This document shows, in pieces, positions 6,789 to 12,711 of a DNA stretch of 12,711 bases. This DNA is from Ruminococcaceae bacterium UBA866 (GTDB lineage: Bacteria; Bacillota; Clostridia; Oscillospirales; Ruminococcaceae), in contig DBGA01000063.1 in NCBI GenBank assembly GCA_002295325.1, positions 5,504 through 18,214 of the forward strand, given 5' to 3'. How positions within the stretch are numbered: the first letter of the stretch is position 1; each line of letters starts with the position of its first letter. The position numbers and the translations under genes are program-made. The notes below the pieces were generated by a model that searched no databases, was not told the DNA's origin, and saw only the letters and a program-made list of their open reading frames with translations.

Positions 6789-7979
6789 ATGGAAAGAAAA
6801 GTTGGAACGGTTGTTAGAGGTGTTAGAGCACCTATTATTCGCGAGGGTGATGATCTTAGCGAAATCGTTGTAAATTCAATTATGGATGCACAAGCCGCAG
6901 AGGGATTTAGCTTTAATGATAAAGACGTTGTTGGTGTAACTGAAGCTGTTGTAGCAAGAGCCCAAGGTAACTATGCTTCAATTGATGATATTGCCACAGA
7001 CGTAAAAGCAAAGTTTTCTGACAAAACAGTTGGAGTAATTTTCCCAATCCTTTCAAGAAACCGTTTTGCAATCTGCCTAAAGGGTATTGCTAAAGGTCTT
7101 AAAAAAGTTGTTTTAATGCTAAGTTATCCAGCTGACGAAGTTGGAAATCATCTTGTTGATTTGGATTTGCTTGATGAAAAAGGTATTAATCCTTACACTG
7201 ACGTATTGACTGAGGAAAAATATCGTGAACTTTTTGGCGTAGTTCTTCACCCGTTTACTGGCGTTGACTATGTTGAATATTATAAGAGCCTTATCCTTGA
7301 GATGGGTGCTGAAGTGGAGATAGTTTTCTCAAATAATTGTAAAACGATTCTTGACTACACAAAAAATGTAATTACTTGTGACATTCATACAAGAGAGCGT
7401 ACAAAACGCATTCTTAAAGCAAATGGCGGAGAGATTATCTGCGCACTTGACGATATACTAACTGCTTCAGTTGATGGTAGTGGTTATAATGATAGCTACG
7501 GCTTACTAGGTTCAAACAAAGCAACAGAAACAACTGTTAAGCTATTCCCAAGAAACTGCCAGCCATTTGTTGATAGCGTTGCTGCAAAGTTAAATATCAA
7601 AACTGGTAAAAATATTGAAGTTATGGTATATGGCGATGGTGCATTTAAAGATCCAGTAGGTAAGATTTGGGAGCTTGCAGATCCAGTTGTTTCTCCTGCA
7701 TACACATCTGGTCTTGAGGGACAACCCAATGAGATCAAACTGAAATATCTTGCTGATAATAACTTCGCTCATCTTAGTGGCGACGAGCTCAAGGTTGCAA
7801 TTTCTGATTATATCAAGCAAAAATCAGATAACCTTGTTGGACAAATGGAATCACAAGGAACAACTCCTCGTCGTTTGACTGACCTAATCGGCTCACTATG
7901 CGACCTTACTTCAGGTAGTGGCGACAAAGGAACTCCAATTGTATTTATCCAAAATTATTTTGATAATTACTCTAAATAA
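6789..7979 (+). CDS. Coenzyme F420-0:L-glutamate ligase (CofE)-like protein, COG1478 family
   Basis: A 396-residue homologue of CofE, the GTP-dependent ligase adding gamma-linked glutamate to F420-0. The N-terminus GTVVRGVRAPIIREGDDL and VVGVTEAVVARAQGNY at about residues 47-62 are family hallmarks, followed by VGVIFPILSRNRFA. Acidic metal/nucleotide-site candidates appear in CALDDILTASVDGSGYND and EVMVYGDGAFKDP. It is longer than archaeal CofE (about 250 residues), as is usual for the Firmicutes branch. Ordinary Clostridia are not known to make F420. The related FolC2 branch (shown in Chlamydia) performs folate glutamylation, so folate or an unknown acceptor is possible. An in-frame TGA at 6774-6776 with no start codon between fixes ATG 6789 as the first start, yet no ribosome-binding site precedes it. 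A strong terminator follows. The divergent LysR gene is the likely regulator. Confidence 0.85.
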   Translation: MERKVGTVVRGVRAPIIREGDDLSEIVVNSIMDAQAAEGFSFNDKDVVGVTEAVVARAQGNYASIDDIATDVKAKFSDKTVGVIFPILSRNRFAICLKGIAKGLKKVVLMLSYPADEVGNHLVDLDLLDEKGINPYTDVLTEEKYRELFGVVLHPFTGVDYVEYYKSLILEMGAEVEIVFSNNCKTILDYTKNVITCDIHTRERTKRILKANGGEIICALDDILTASVDGSGYNDSYGLLGSNKATETTVKLFPRNCQPFVDSVAAKLNIKTGKNIEVMVYGDGAFKDPVGKIWELADPVVSPAYTSGLEGQPNEIKLKYLADNNFAHLSGDELKVAISDYIKQKSDNLVGQMESQGTTPRRLTDLIGSLCDLTSGSGDKGTPIVFIQNYFDNYSK

Positions 7980-7993
7980 GCAAATAAAAAAGA

Positions 7994-8020
7994 TGGGACA
8001 CTAAAGTGTCCCACCTTTTT
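7994..8020 (+). terminator. Intrinsic terminator, probably bidirectional
   Basis: TGGGACACT (7994-8002), AA, then AGTGTCCCA (8005-8013), followed by CCTTTTT. On the minus strand the stem is followed by TCTTTTTTATTT, so it can also stop transcripts from the thiT genes. Confidence 0.9.
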
Positions 8021-8023
8021 ACG

Positions 8024-8214
8024 TTTTCCACATCTTTGGAATGTATATTATAGTCCACGGCTTAATAATGGTAAAATATAGAAGAAATGTATATTTAATT
8101 ATTGAAAACTGAGTAATACCATCAGTAGTTTTTCCACATTTTCAACAATCGACCTGTTGAAAGTGTGGAAAACTCCATAAATACAAGCCTAGTTTCCACA
8201 TACAGTGTTGAAAA
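8024..8214. repeat. Cluster of TTTTCCACA / TTTTCAACA nonamers in hairpins
   Basis: The gene-free stretch between the CofE-like and thiT stop codons carries TTTTCCACA at 8024-8032 and 8130-8138, its complement TGTGGAAAA at 8164-8172, and GTTTCCACA at 8192-8200. The related TTTTCAACA is at 8139-8147 with complements at 8155-8163 (one change) and 8206-8214. The block 8130-8147 pairs with 8155-8172 as an 18-bp stem (one G-U) with a 7-base loop. TTTTCCACA fits the relaxed DnaA-box pattern TTWTNCACA. Confidence 0.55.
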
Positions 8215-8232
8215 CTAGGCTTGTATATTTTT
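8181..8232 (+). terminator. Strong hairpin with T tract on the plus strand
   Basis: A perfect 15-bp stem joins 8181-8195 (ATACAAGCCTAGTTT) and 8212-8226 across a 16-base loop, followed by ATTTTTT. It follows the terminator at 7994 by almost 200 bases, so it may back it up or end an unannotated short transcript from the spacer. Confidence 0.65.
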
Positions 8233-8287
8233 TATCTTTAATTAAATAATGTATAAATTACAGTTTGTTGTTTTTTATAACAAATTG

Positions 8288-8974
8288 CTATTTGGAAATG
8301 CTAGGTTCGTCAAGGCTAGGTTTACAGTCCATTTTTTTACTGATAGATGAAACTTTAGAAATAACAATTGCACCAATCACAGTAATAATAATTTCAGGAA
8401 TCATATAAGTTGCATTATAAACAAACGAGTAGAATATTGATAGTGCAGGTCCAGATATATTATGTAATACCCAAGTGCCAAAGCCAGCAATTGCTTCTTG
8501 TGTGAAAAACCATTCAGCCCAAGCTCCAAAAAATAGCATTCCAGAAATAAAGTGCATTAAAAATCTTAATGATAAGGCGAATACGGTGCCCAAACTAAGT
8601 GCAATTGTTGGATTTTTGAATTTATTTCTGAATAATCCACCAAATCCTAATACTGTAAATGCAAGAACATAGTCAAGAAGGCAAACAAGTATAGCTTTCC
8701 ATAAAACCATTTGAGAATCTCCAGGCATAAAAAATGCAGATACTGTTCCAAAACCAGTTAGCATTTGAAGTATACTAAATACAAAACCACCGAATATGCC
8801 CCACTCGACACCGTATTTATAGGAAATCAGTATAATAGGTAGCATGGTCATAAATGTAATGCTACCCCCAAATGGTAATTTAAGCGGAATAATGTTTGAT
8901 ATAAGAACCAAAACCATTGAAATTGCAATTAATATACCACTTTCAACTAAGCGGCGCGTGTTTGTTTTTGTCAT
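8288..8974 (-). CDS. thiT: Energy-coupled thiamine transporter ThiT (ECF S component)
   Basis: The substrate-binding membrane subunit of an ECF transporter that imports thiamine using a shared energising module, not encoded here. It has 228 residues and six hydrophobic segments. Family marks are LPIILISYKYGVEWGI, LLDYVLAFTVLG at about 99-110, RFLMHFISGMLFFG at 137-150 and YSFVYNATYM at about 182-191. D101-Y102, H141, Y182 and N187 fall where the thiamine contacts of Lactococcus lactis ThiT lie, as I recall that structure. A region of about 25 residues between TM5 and TM6 (AWAEWFFTQEAIAG onward) is longer than in Bacillus YuaJ. GGGAGA lies 8 bases before the ATG. It is the second gene of the riboswitch-controlled pair, 78 bases after the first. 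The C-terminal tail is polar and cytosolic. Confidence 0.9.
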   Translation of the reverse strand: MTKTNTRRLVESGILIAISMVLVLISNIIPLKLPFGGSITFMTMLPIILISYKYGVEWGIFGGFVFSILQMLTGFGTVSAFFMPGDSQMVLWKAILVCLLDYVLAFTVLGFGGLFRNKFKNPTIALSLGTVFALSLRFLMHFISGMLFFGAWAEWFFTQEAIAGFGTWVLHNISGPALSIFYSFVYNATYMIPEIIITVIGAIVISKVSSISKKMDCKPSLDEPSISK

Positions 8975-9052
8975 AAAAGCTATCTCCCTAAAATTTAATC
9001 ATTTTGATGATTCAAAACCAAATAATTTTTTCAACGAAAATACTTGCTATTT

Positions 9053-9652
9053 TTAAACGCTAGATCCATTTAAGATACTTTTACCATGATAAATAGGCCG
9101 TGTGTGTTTTTGCATAACTGGAATCGCAAGTAAAATTGCAGCAATAACTATAGTAAAAATCCCCTCAACTCCAAACTTTGTTCCGTTTACTACCAATGAG
9201 TAAATCCAAGGACTTTGCCCCTCTGGAGCATAAACTCCCCAAATGATTACACCTGATAAGAAACTACAAACAAAACGGGAGGTAATACCAACAGCACCGC
9301 AAAAACTGATTGCAACTGATGGGTTTTTTGATACATTTCTAACTAAACCGGCAAGGCCAAGAAGTGAAAACGCAAGGACATAATCAAGCAAAATCACTAA
9401 AAGGTAGCTCCAAATATCCTCAGTTGGAGGGGTGTCAATTCCACCTTCAACCATTTGTAGCAGACCGTGTACAAATCCGCATAATAATCCCCAACTTGTT
9501 CCATACTTATAAGCAAGGATAATAATAGGTAGCATACTCAAAAGAGAAATACTCGTTGCAGGAAAAATTTGAATTTTAATGAAGGAAAGAATAAATCCCA
9601 TTGCAATTAGAATACCACTTTCAACTAAGCGGCGTGTGTTTGTTTTTGTCAT
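9053..9652 (-). CDS. ThiT-family ECF S component, divergent paralogue
   Basis: A 199-residue, six-segment membrane protein sharing its first 17 residues (MTKTNTRRLVESGILIA) and overall fold with the next gene. Shared marks are LPIIILAYKYGTSWGLLCGF, LLDYVLAFSLLGLAGL at about 88-103 and RFVCSFLSGVIIWGVYAPEG at 126-145. The TM5 histidine is serine (S130), and the YNATYM signature of TM6 reads VNGTKF (155-160), keeping only the Asn. The binding pocket is therefore altered and the ligand may not be thiamine itself; a thiamine precursor or analogue is plausible because the gene is first behind a TPP riboswitch. GGAGG lies 8 bases before the ATG. It would need the cell's common EcfA/A'/T module. Annotation as ThiT by similarity is expected, but the substrate is uncertain. 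Confidence 0.82.
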   Translation of the reverse strand: MTKTNTRRLVESGILIAMGFILSFIKIQIFPATSISLLSMLPIIILAYKYGTSWGLLCGFVHGLLQMVEGGIDTPPTEDIWSYLLVILLDYVLAFSLLGLAGLVRNVSKNPSVAISFCGAVGITSRFVCSFLSGVIIWGVYAPEGQSPWIYSLVVNGTKFGVEGIFTIVIAAILLAIPVMQKHTRPIYHGKSILNGSSV

Positions 9653-9720
9653 AAAAATGACCTCCTAAAATTTGTTTTTTGCGGAAAACCGCATCTCCCT
9701 AAATTTTAGATAATTCCAAG

Positions 9721-9758
9721 AAAAAACACGACGAATACATAAATGTACCGTCGTGTTC
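9721..9758 (-). terminator. Riboswitch expression-platform terminator
   Basis: On the minus strand AACACGACG (9757-9749) pairs with CGTCGTGTT (9733-9725), with a nested TACAT/ATGTA stem in the loop, followed by six T (9726-9721). It lies between the TPP aptamer and the first thiT-type gene, as expected for transcription attenuation when TPP is bound. Confidence 0.9.
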
Positions 9759-9786
9759 ATTATTATATAATTAAGGTAATTATAAA

Positions 9787-9882
9787 CAATCTTCCTACGA
9801 TGGCATTATCCATATCAGGTATAAGGGACTCAGACAATACCATGTCTATTCTCAGCCTAATTTTATTAAGCGCCCCTGATTA
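9787..9882 (-). promoter_or_regulatory. TPP riboswitch (THI element)
   Basis: Read on the minus strand the aptamer shows CAGGGGCGC near its start, GGCTGAGA (9857-9850), ACCTGAT (9820-9814), GGATAATGCCA (9811-9801) and CGTAGGAAG (9799-9791). These are the conserved pyrimidine-sensing and pyrophosphate-sensing segments of TPP aptamers. AATC/GATT closes P1. The P3 arm is a short hairpin (GACATGGTATTGTC). It sits right behind a consensus promoter and ahead of a terminator and two ThiT-family genes, so high TPP should reduce uptake. Confidence 0.96.
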
Positions 9883-9888
9883 CTTACT

Positions 9889-9917
9889 ATTATAATATAG
9901 CTACATAAATTTGTCAA
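9889..9917 (-). promoter_or_regulatory. Consensus sigma-A promoter of the thiT operon
   Basis: TTGACA (9917-9912), a 17-base spacer and TATAAT (9894-9889) on the minus strand: a perfect consensus. The predicted start near 9882 is the first base of the riboswitch P1 region. Confidence 0.85.
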
Positions 9918-9979
9918 ATTAATATAGTATATACTTTTTATTTTATCCTAAGCATAATATTTATTGTGGAGGTGAGAAT

Positions 9980-10267
9980 ATGGCTGTAGAAGCAACTGCA
10001 ACAAGAGGGTCCCCTCAAAATGGTAATACAAATTCAAATGGAATAGATGAAACGCAATTTAAGAAGAGTAACCCCCTAGAAAAATGCACATCTCCAGAAG
10101 AAATTTTTGCTATTGCTACAGCTCTCACCGTTTTACTCTCAAAAGAATTAAATCAAAAGCAAATGTCAACGATGATAAACTTTTTAGCACTACTTTTAGC
10201 AAATCTTTCTGCAGTCCTTACTCAAATACAAATATGCGAGGGCGTCGAAATTCAGCCTCCAATCTAA
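9980..10267 (+). CDS. Small hypothetical protein with a Cys-bracketed helical core
   Basis: A 95-residue protein without a named function. The first ~33 residues are polar and Gly/Asn/Thr-rich. A 50-residue block follows that starts CTSPEEIFAIATALTVLL, continues with LNQKQMSTMINFLALLLANL and ends QIQIC, that is, two helices bracketed by cysteines. Short clostridial proteins with a C-x2-PEEI start and a terminal Cys are common and unnamed (I think of the DUF6774 type, unverified). There is no signal peptide and the helices look amphipathic rather than membrane-spanning. GGAGGTGA lies 7 bases before the ATG, so it is very probably translated. It stands alone: the gene to the left is divergent (thiT riboswitch) and rnhA to the right has its own promoter. 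Confidence 0.7.
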   Translation: MAVEATATRGSPQNGNTNSNGIDETQFKKSNPLEKCTSPEEIFAIATALTVLLSKELNQKQMSTMINFLALLLANLSAVLTQIQICEGVEIQPPI

Positions 10268-10294
10268 TAAATTTGTAATTTTTAATGCTATCTA

Positions 10295-10323
10295 TTGTTA
10301 AAATTAACTTTTTGAGATATAAT
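10295..10323 (+). promoter_or_regulatory. Promoter of rnhA
   Basis: TTGTTA (10295-10300), a 17-base spacer and TATAAT (10318-10323). The start should be near 10330, giving a leader of about 90 bases. Confidence 0.6.
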
Positions 10324-10346
10324 TTAATATACCGAATAAATTATAT

Positions 10347-10379
10347 CACCTACATAAAATTATTTATTTTGTGTAGGTG
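10347..10379 (+). other. Hairpin in the rnhA leader
   Basis: CACCTACATAAAAT (10347-10360), loop TATTT, and the complementary 10366-10379 form a 14-bp stem with one G-U pair. No T run follows on the plus strand, so a terminator is unlikely; it may protect the 5' end of the transcript. Confidence 0.5.
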
Positions 10380-10418
10380 TTAAATATGAACGTGGCTTTT
10401 GCAGTTAAGGAGAACATA

Positions 10419-10862
10419 ATGACCGATAACATTGTCAGAATATATACAGATGGTGGTTGTAGCGGAAATCCTGGTCCTGGTGGCTGGGGCGCTGTTTTAG
10501 AGTATGGAGATAAACGAAAAGAGCTCTGTGGCGGAGAACGTGAAACTACCAATAACCGCATGGAACTTACAGCAGTAATCTCTGGGTTAAAGGCGCTCAA
10601 ACGTCCTTGCAAGGCAATTGTCACCACCGATTCAAAATATGTGGTTGATGCAATTACACAGGGTTGGGCAAAAAAATGGCGAGCGCAAGGCTGGATGCGC
10701 AACAAAAAGGATAAGGCATTAAATCCCGATTTATGGCAGCAATTACTAGAGCTACTAGAAATTCACGAGGTTTCATTTTGCTGGGTTAAAGGACATGCCG
10801 GCCACCCCCAAAATGAGCGTTGCGATGAACTTGCAGTCACATATTATCAAAAATATCTTTGA
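10419..10862 (+). CDS. rnhA: Ribonuclease HI
   Basis: A 147-residue cytosolic endonuclease cutting RNA in RNA-DNA hybrids, the size of Escherichia coli RNase HI. The full catalytic set is present: D11 in [18 protein letters not shown]49 in [11 protein letters not shown]71 in [11 protein letters not shown], and the late H126/D136 in [18 protein letters not shown]. The basic handle region ([20 protein letters not shown]) is also present. I chose ATG 10419, which has AAGGAG six bases upstream; longer frames starting at TTG 10377 or ATG 10386 overlap the leader hairpin. The stop codon is followed within 4 bases by the -35 box of the nifS promoter. Confidence 0.97.
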   Translation: MTDNIVRIYTDGGCSGNPGPGGWGAVLEYGDKRKELCGGERETTNNRMELTAVISGLKALKRPCKAIVTTDSKYVVDAITQGWAKKWRAQGWMRNKKDKALNPDLWQQLLELLEIHEVSFCWVKGHAGHPQNERCDELAVTYYQKYL

Positions 10863-10865
10863 CAG

Positions 10866-10895
10866 TTGACTTTTCCTACCAAAAAGGTATATAAT
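10866..10895 (+). promoter_or_regulatory. Promoter of the nifS-nifU-mnmA operon
   Basis: TTGACT (10866-10871), an 18-base spacer and TATAAT (10890-10895). The start near 10902 gives a leader of about 58 bases. No clear IscR-type site was found and no iscR gene lies upstream. Confidence 0.7.
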
Positions 10896-10959
10896 GATAT
10901 TATAGCAAATAAACACATGAAATAGATAGCAAAAGACACACTATTTGGAGGTAAACTGA

Positions 10960-12126
10960 ATGAACAAATTTGTATACGCAGACAATGCGGCAACAACTAA
11001 CGTCGGCGACAGCGTGTATTACGCAATGCTACCCTATTTAAAGGATTTTTACGGCAATCCATCTAGCATATATTCAATCGGTAGAGAAGCAAGAAAATCG
11101 ATTGAGCTTGCACGTCAAAAGGTTGCGACGGGATTAAACGCTGAGCCAGCAGAAATTTATTTTACAGGTTGCGGAACTGAGAGTGATAACTGGGCGCTCA
11201 AGTCTGTTGCACATGATTTAAAGGCAAAGGGTAAAAACCACATTATTACTACAAACTTTGAACATCATGCAATTCTTCACACTTGTGAAAAGCTTGCAAA
11301 AGAGGGCTTTGAAGTAACCTATTTACCTGTAGACAACGATGGGTATATAACTAGCGAACAGGTTTTAAATGCAATTACAGATAAAACTGCGATTGTTTCT
11401 ATCATGTACGCAAACAATGAGATTGGTACAATTCAACCGATTTCAGAAATTGGCGCAATCTGTAAGGATAAAAAAGTCATCTTCCACACTGACGCAGTAC
11501 AAGCTATCGGAAGTGTAGCGATTGATGTCAAAGCACAAAATATTGATATGTTATCGATATCAGGGCACAAAATTCATGCGCCTAAAGGAATTGGTGCGTT
11601 ATATGTGCGAAAAGGTGTCCGCCTAACCAACTTCATTGACGGTGGAGCACAAGAACGCAACAAACGTGGCGGAACTGAAAACCTTGCATCTATTGTGGCA
11701 CTTGGTGTTGCAATGGAGGAAGCTACGAATGGAATTGAAGAGCGTGTACAAAAGGTTGCTAAGATGCGCGACCGATTGATTGATAGCATATTAAAAACCA
11801 TTCCAAAGTCAAGGTTAAATGGTGGAATTAGCCCACGTCTTGCTGGAAACTTGAATATTTCATTTGAGGCTGTCGAGGGTGAGGCATTGTTGCTCCGTCT
11901 TGACATGATGGGTGTTTGTGCATCATCGGGTTCAGCTTGTACTTCTGGTGCGCTTGATCCATCCCATGTGCTTATGGCAATAGGATTGCCACACGAAATT
12001 GCCCATGGTTCGCTTAGATTAAGCTTAAATGAATATAACACTGATGAAGACGTTGATTACATCCTAGAGGTGCTTCCGGGGGTAATTGATATACTAAGAG
12101 CAATGTCCCCAATTTGGGAAGGTTAA
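10960..12126 (+). CDS. nifS: Cysteine desulfurase NifS/IscS family (group I)
   Basis: A PLP enzyme that takes sulfur from cysteine as a persulfide and passes it to the scaffold NifU and to tRNA-thiolating MnmA, both encoded next. It has 388 residues, full length for the family. Visible marks are YADNAATT at 6-13, GNPSSIY at 32-38, EHHA at 101-104, NNEIGTIQP at 152-160, HTDAVQA at 176-182 and SGHK with the PLP lysine K204. The flexible loop SSGSACTSG carries the catalytic C327, and PSHVL follows. The long cysteine loop marks group I (NifS/IscS), not SufS. GGAGGT lies 7 bases before the ATG. A 126-base gap separates it from nifU. Confidence 0.96.
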   Translation: MNKFVYADNAATTNVGDSVYYAMLPYLKDFYGNPSSIYSIGREARKSIELARQKVATGLNAEPAEIYFTGCGTESDNWALKSVAHDLKAKGKNHIITTNFEHHAILHTCEKLAKEGFEVTYLPVDNDGYITSEQVLNAITDKTAIVSIMYANNEIGTIQPISEIGAICKDKKVIFHTDAVQAIGSVAIDVKAQNIDMLSISGHKIHAPKGIGALYVRKGVRLTNFIDGGAQERNKRGGTENLASIVALGVAMEEATNGIEERVQKVAKMRDRLIDSILKTIPKSRLNGGISPRLAGNLNISFEAVEGEALLLRLDMMGVCASSGSACTSGALDPSHVLMAIGLPHEIAHGSLRLSLNEYNTDEDVDYILEVLPGVIDILRAMSPIWEG

Positions 12127-12146
12127 CAAAGCTAAGCCTTGACGTA

Positions 12147-12166
12147 TATCACGCTGTAGTGTGATA
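12147..12166 (+). other. Hairpin in the nifS-nifU gap
   Basis: TATCACGCT (12147-12155) pairs with AGTGTGATA (12158-12166) with one G-U. There is no clear T run, so I see a weak attenuator or mRNA-processing signal that could set the nifS:nifU ratio rather than a true terminator. Confidence 0.35.
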
Positions 12167-12252
12167 CAAAAATAAATTTTGCAAGAACAAAAAAAGATAA
12201 ATAATAATGGGTATTAATGTAATTTCTAATGCTCTTACAGGAGGAAAAAAGT

Positions 12253-12684
12253 ATGTTATATAGCGAGAAAGTAATGGACCACTTTGCAAGTCCAAGAAAC
12301 GTTGGCGAAATTGTTGATGCTGACGGCATCGGTGAGGTAGGCAACGCAAAGTGTGGCGATATTATGAAAATGTATATTAAAGTTGAGGGAAACAAAATCT
12401 CTGACGTTAAGTTTAAAACATTTGGCTGTGGTGCAGCAATTGCAACAAGCTCAATTGCTACAGAAATGATTATTGGACACACAATTGAAGAGGCTTTACA
12501 GCTGACAAATAAAGCTGTTGTTGAGGCACTTGACGGTTTGCCAAATTCAAAACTGCATTGTTCAGTTTTGGCAGAGCAAGCAATAAAAGCTGCAATTAGC
12601 GATTACTATGTAAAAAGAGGCGTAGACCCTACCCCAATCGTTGGAACCGTTAAAGAATGTGATGCGTGTCATTGTGGGGGATAA
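12253..12684 (+). CDS. nifU: Fe-S cluster assembly scaffold protein, NifU/IscU type
   Basis: A 143-residue scaffold on which [2Fe-2S]/[4Fe-4S] clusters are built with sulfur from NifS. The three cluster-ligand cysteines are C34 in GNAKCGDIMK (with the conserved Asp two residues on), C59 in FKTFGCGAAIATSS and C103 in KLHCSVLAEQAI. SIATEMIIG and the first helix YSEKVMDHFASPRNVG also match. The last residues ECDACHCGG add three further cysteines, a tail seen in clostridial NifU proteins. It contains only the N-terminal scaffold domain of NifU, not the ferredoxin or Nfu domains. AGGAGG lies 8 bases before ATG 12253; an in-frame ATG at 12229 would put that site inside the gene. It overlaps mnmA. 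Confidence 0.95.
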   Translation: MLYSEKVMDHFASPRNVGEIVDADGIGEVGNAKCGDIMKMYIKVEGNKISDVKFKTFGCGAAIATSSIATEMIIGHTIEEALQLTNKAVVEALDGLPNSKLHCSVLAEQAIKAAISDYYVKRGVDPTPIVGTVKECDACHCGG

Positions 12685-12711
12685 GGTTTTAGTTGGAATG
12701 AGTGGCGGAGG
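12674..12711 (+). CDS. mnmA: tRNA-specific 2-thiouridylase MnmA (5' end only)
   Basis: Only the first 12 codons are in the window: GTG GGG GAT AAG, then VLVGMSGG, the start of the ATP-pyrophosphatase P-loop (SGGVDSS) of MnmA. The enzyme thiolates U34 of Lys, Glu and Gln tRNAs using sulfur from the desulfurase. Its place after nifS-nifU fits that role and is common in Clostridia. I prefer GTG 12674 because the reading then matches the usual M-x-x-KVLVGMSGG start. An in-frame ATG at 12662 is the alternative. Neither has a good ribosome-binding site, so translation is probably coupled to nifU, which it overlaps by 11 (or 23) bases. Confidence 0.75.
   Translation, partial: MGDKVLVGMSGG

Noticed and set aside
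6728..6817. A GTG-started frame overlapping the start of the CofE-like gene
   Set aside because: The peptide shows no family resemblance and lacks a ribosome-binding site; the CofE N-terminus in the other frame is clear, so no frameshift is needed.
8024..8214. A replication origin based on DnaA-box-like nonamers
   Set aside because: No dnaA, dnaN, rep gene or AT-rich unwinding element of the expected kind is next to it, and the boxes are mostly parts of hairpin arms.
9665..9694. A nine-codon upstream ORF (MRFSAKNKF) in the thiT leader on the minus strand
   Set aside because: Its purine-rich site overlaps the ATG with no spacing, so initiation is unlikely; the GCGG-TTTT-CCGC dyad is also too short to call a regulator.
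10084..10278. A second frame inside the 95-residue small protein gene
   Set aside because: The main frame has a strong ribosome-binding site and coherent helices; the alternative has neither.
11574..12041. A 155-codon open frame antisense to nifS
   Set aside because: It lies wholly within the strongly conserved nifS coding region, lacks a ribosome-binding site and has no family-like motifs; it is a shadow frame.
12139..12167. A separate promoter for nifU in the nifS-nifU gap
   Set aside because: TTGACG has only a poor -10 match (TGATAC) at the right distance; operon read-through is the simpler reading.

Overview
The window looks like low-GC Clostridia (Firmicutes) chromosome. The supporting signs are strong Gram-positive ribosome-binding sites, consensus sigma-A promoters, intrinsic terminators, a TPP riboswitch over ECF-type ThiT transporters, and a nifS-nifU-mnmA cluster. 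No rRNA, tRNA, CRISPR array, intact insertion sequence or phage module was seen.

Left part (1-3630): two overlapping flavoenzyme genes on the minus strand resemble the clostridial anaerobic glycerol-3-phosphate dehydrogenase (GlpA/GlpB-like) or opine/HCN-oxidase type. They diverge from a GntR/UTRA repressor gene. The intergenic space holds two perfect TTGACA-17-TATAAT promoters on opposite strands that interleave as one inverted repeat, so only one polymerase should fit at a time. Next to them is a GTCAAT/ATTGAC dyad that could be the regulator's operator.

Middle part (3640-5740): an AT-rich, accessory-looking island. It contains decayed minus-strand fragments (a MerR-type helix-turn-helix without an N-terminus, a 65-residue unknown ORF and the tail of another gene), short promoter-like repeats, and a membrane-bound GGDEF diguanylate cyclase. 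A nested inverted repeat closes it.

Central metabolic part (5745-9980): a LysR regulator diverges from a CofE/FolC2-family (COG1478) gamma-glutamyl ligase homologue. After a hairpin-rich convergent spacer come two tandem ThiT-family S components on the minus strand. They are driven by a consensus promoter, a TPP riboswitch and a terminator. The riboswitch-proximal paralogue has lost residues that form the thiamine pocket in known ThiT proteins.

Right part (9980-12711): a small Cys-bracketed helical protein of unknown function, RNase HI, then cysteine desulfurase NifS, scaffold NifU and the first codons of the tRNA 2-thiouridylase MnmA. The last three link sulfur mobilisation to Fe-S cluster assembly and tRNA thiolation.

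The points most worth a second look are the mirror-image overlapping promoters, the divergent ThiT paralogue, the orphan CofE-like enzyme with its LysR partner, the TTTTCCACA/TTTTCAACA hairpin spacer, and the interrupted-terminator structure at 5643-5733. No complete new multi-gene system is evident.
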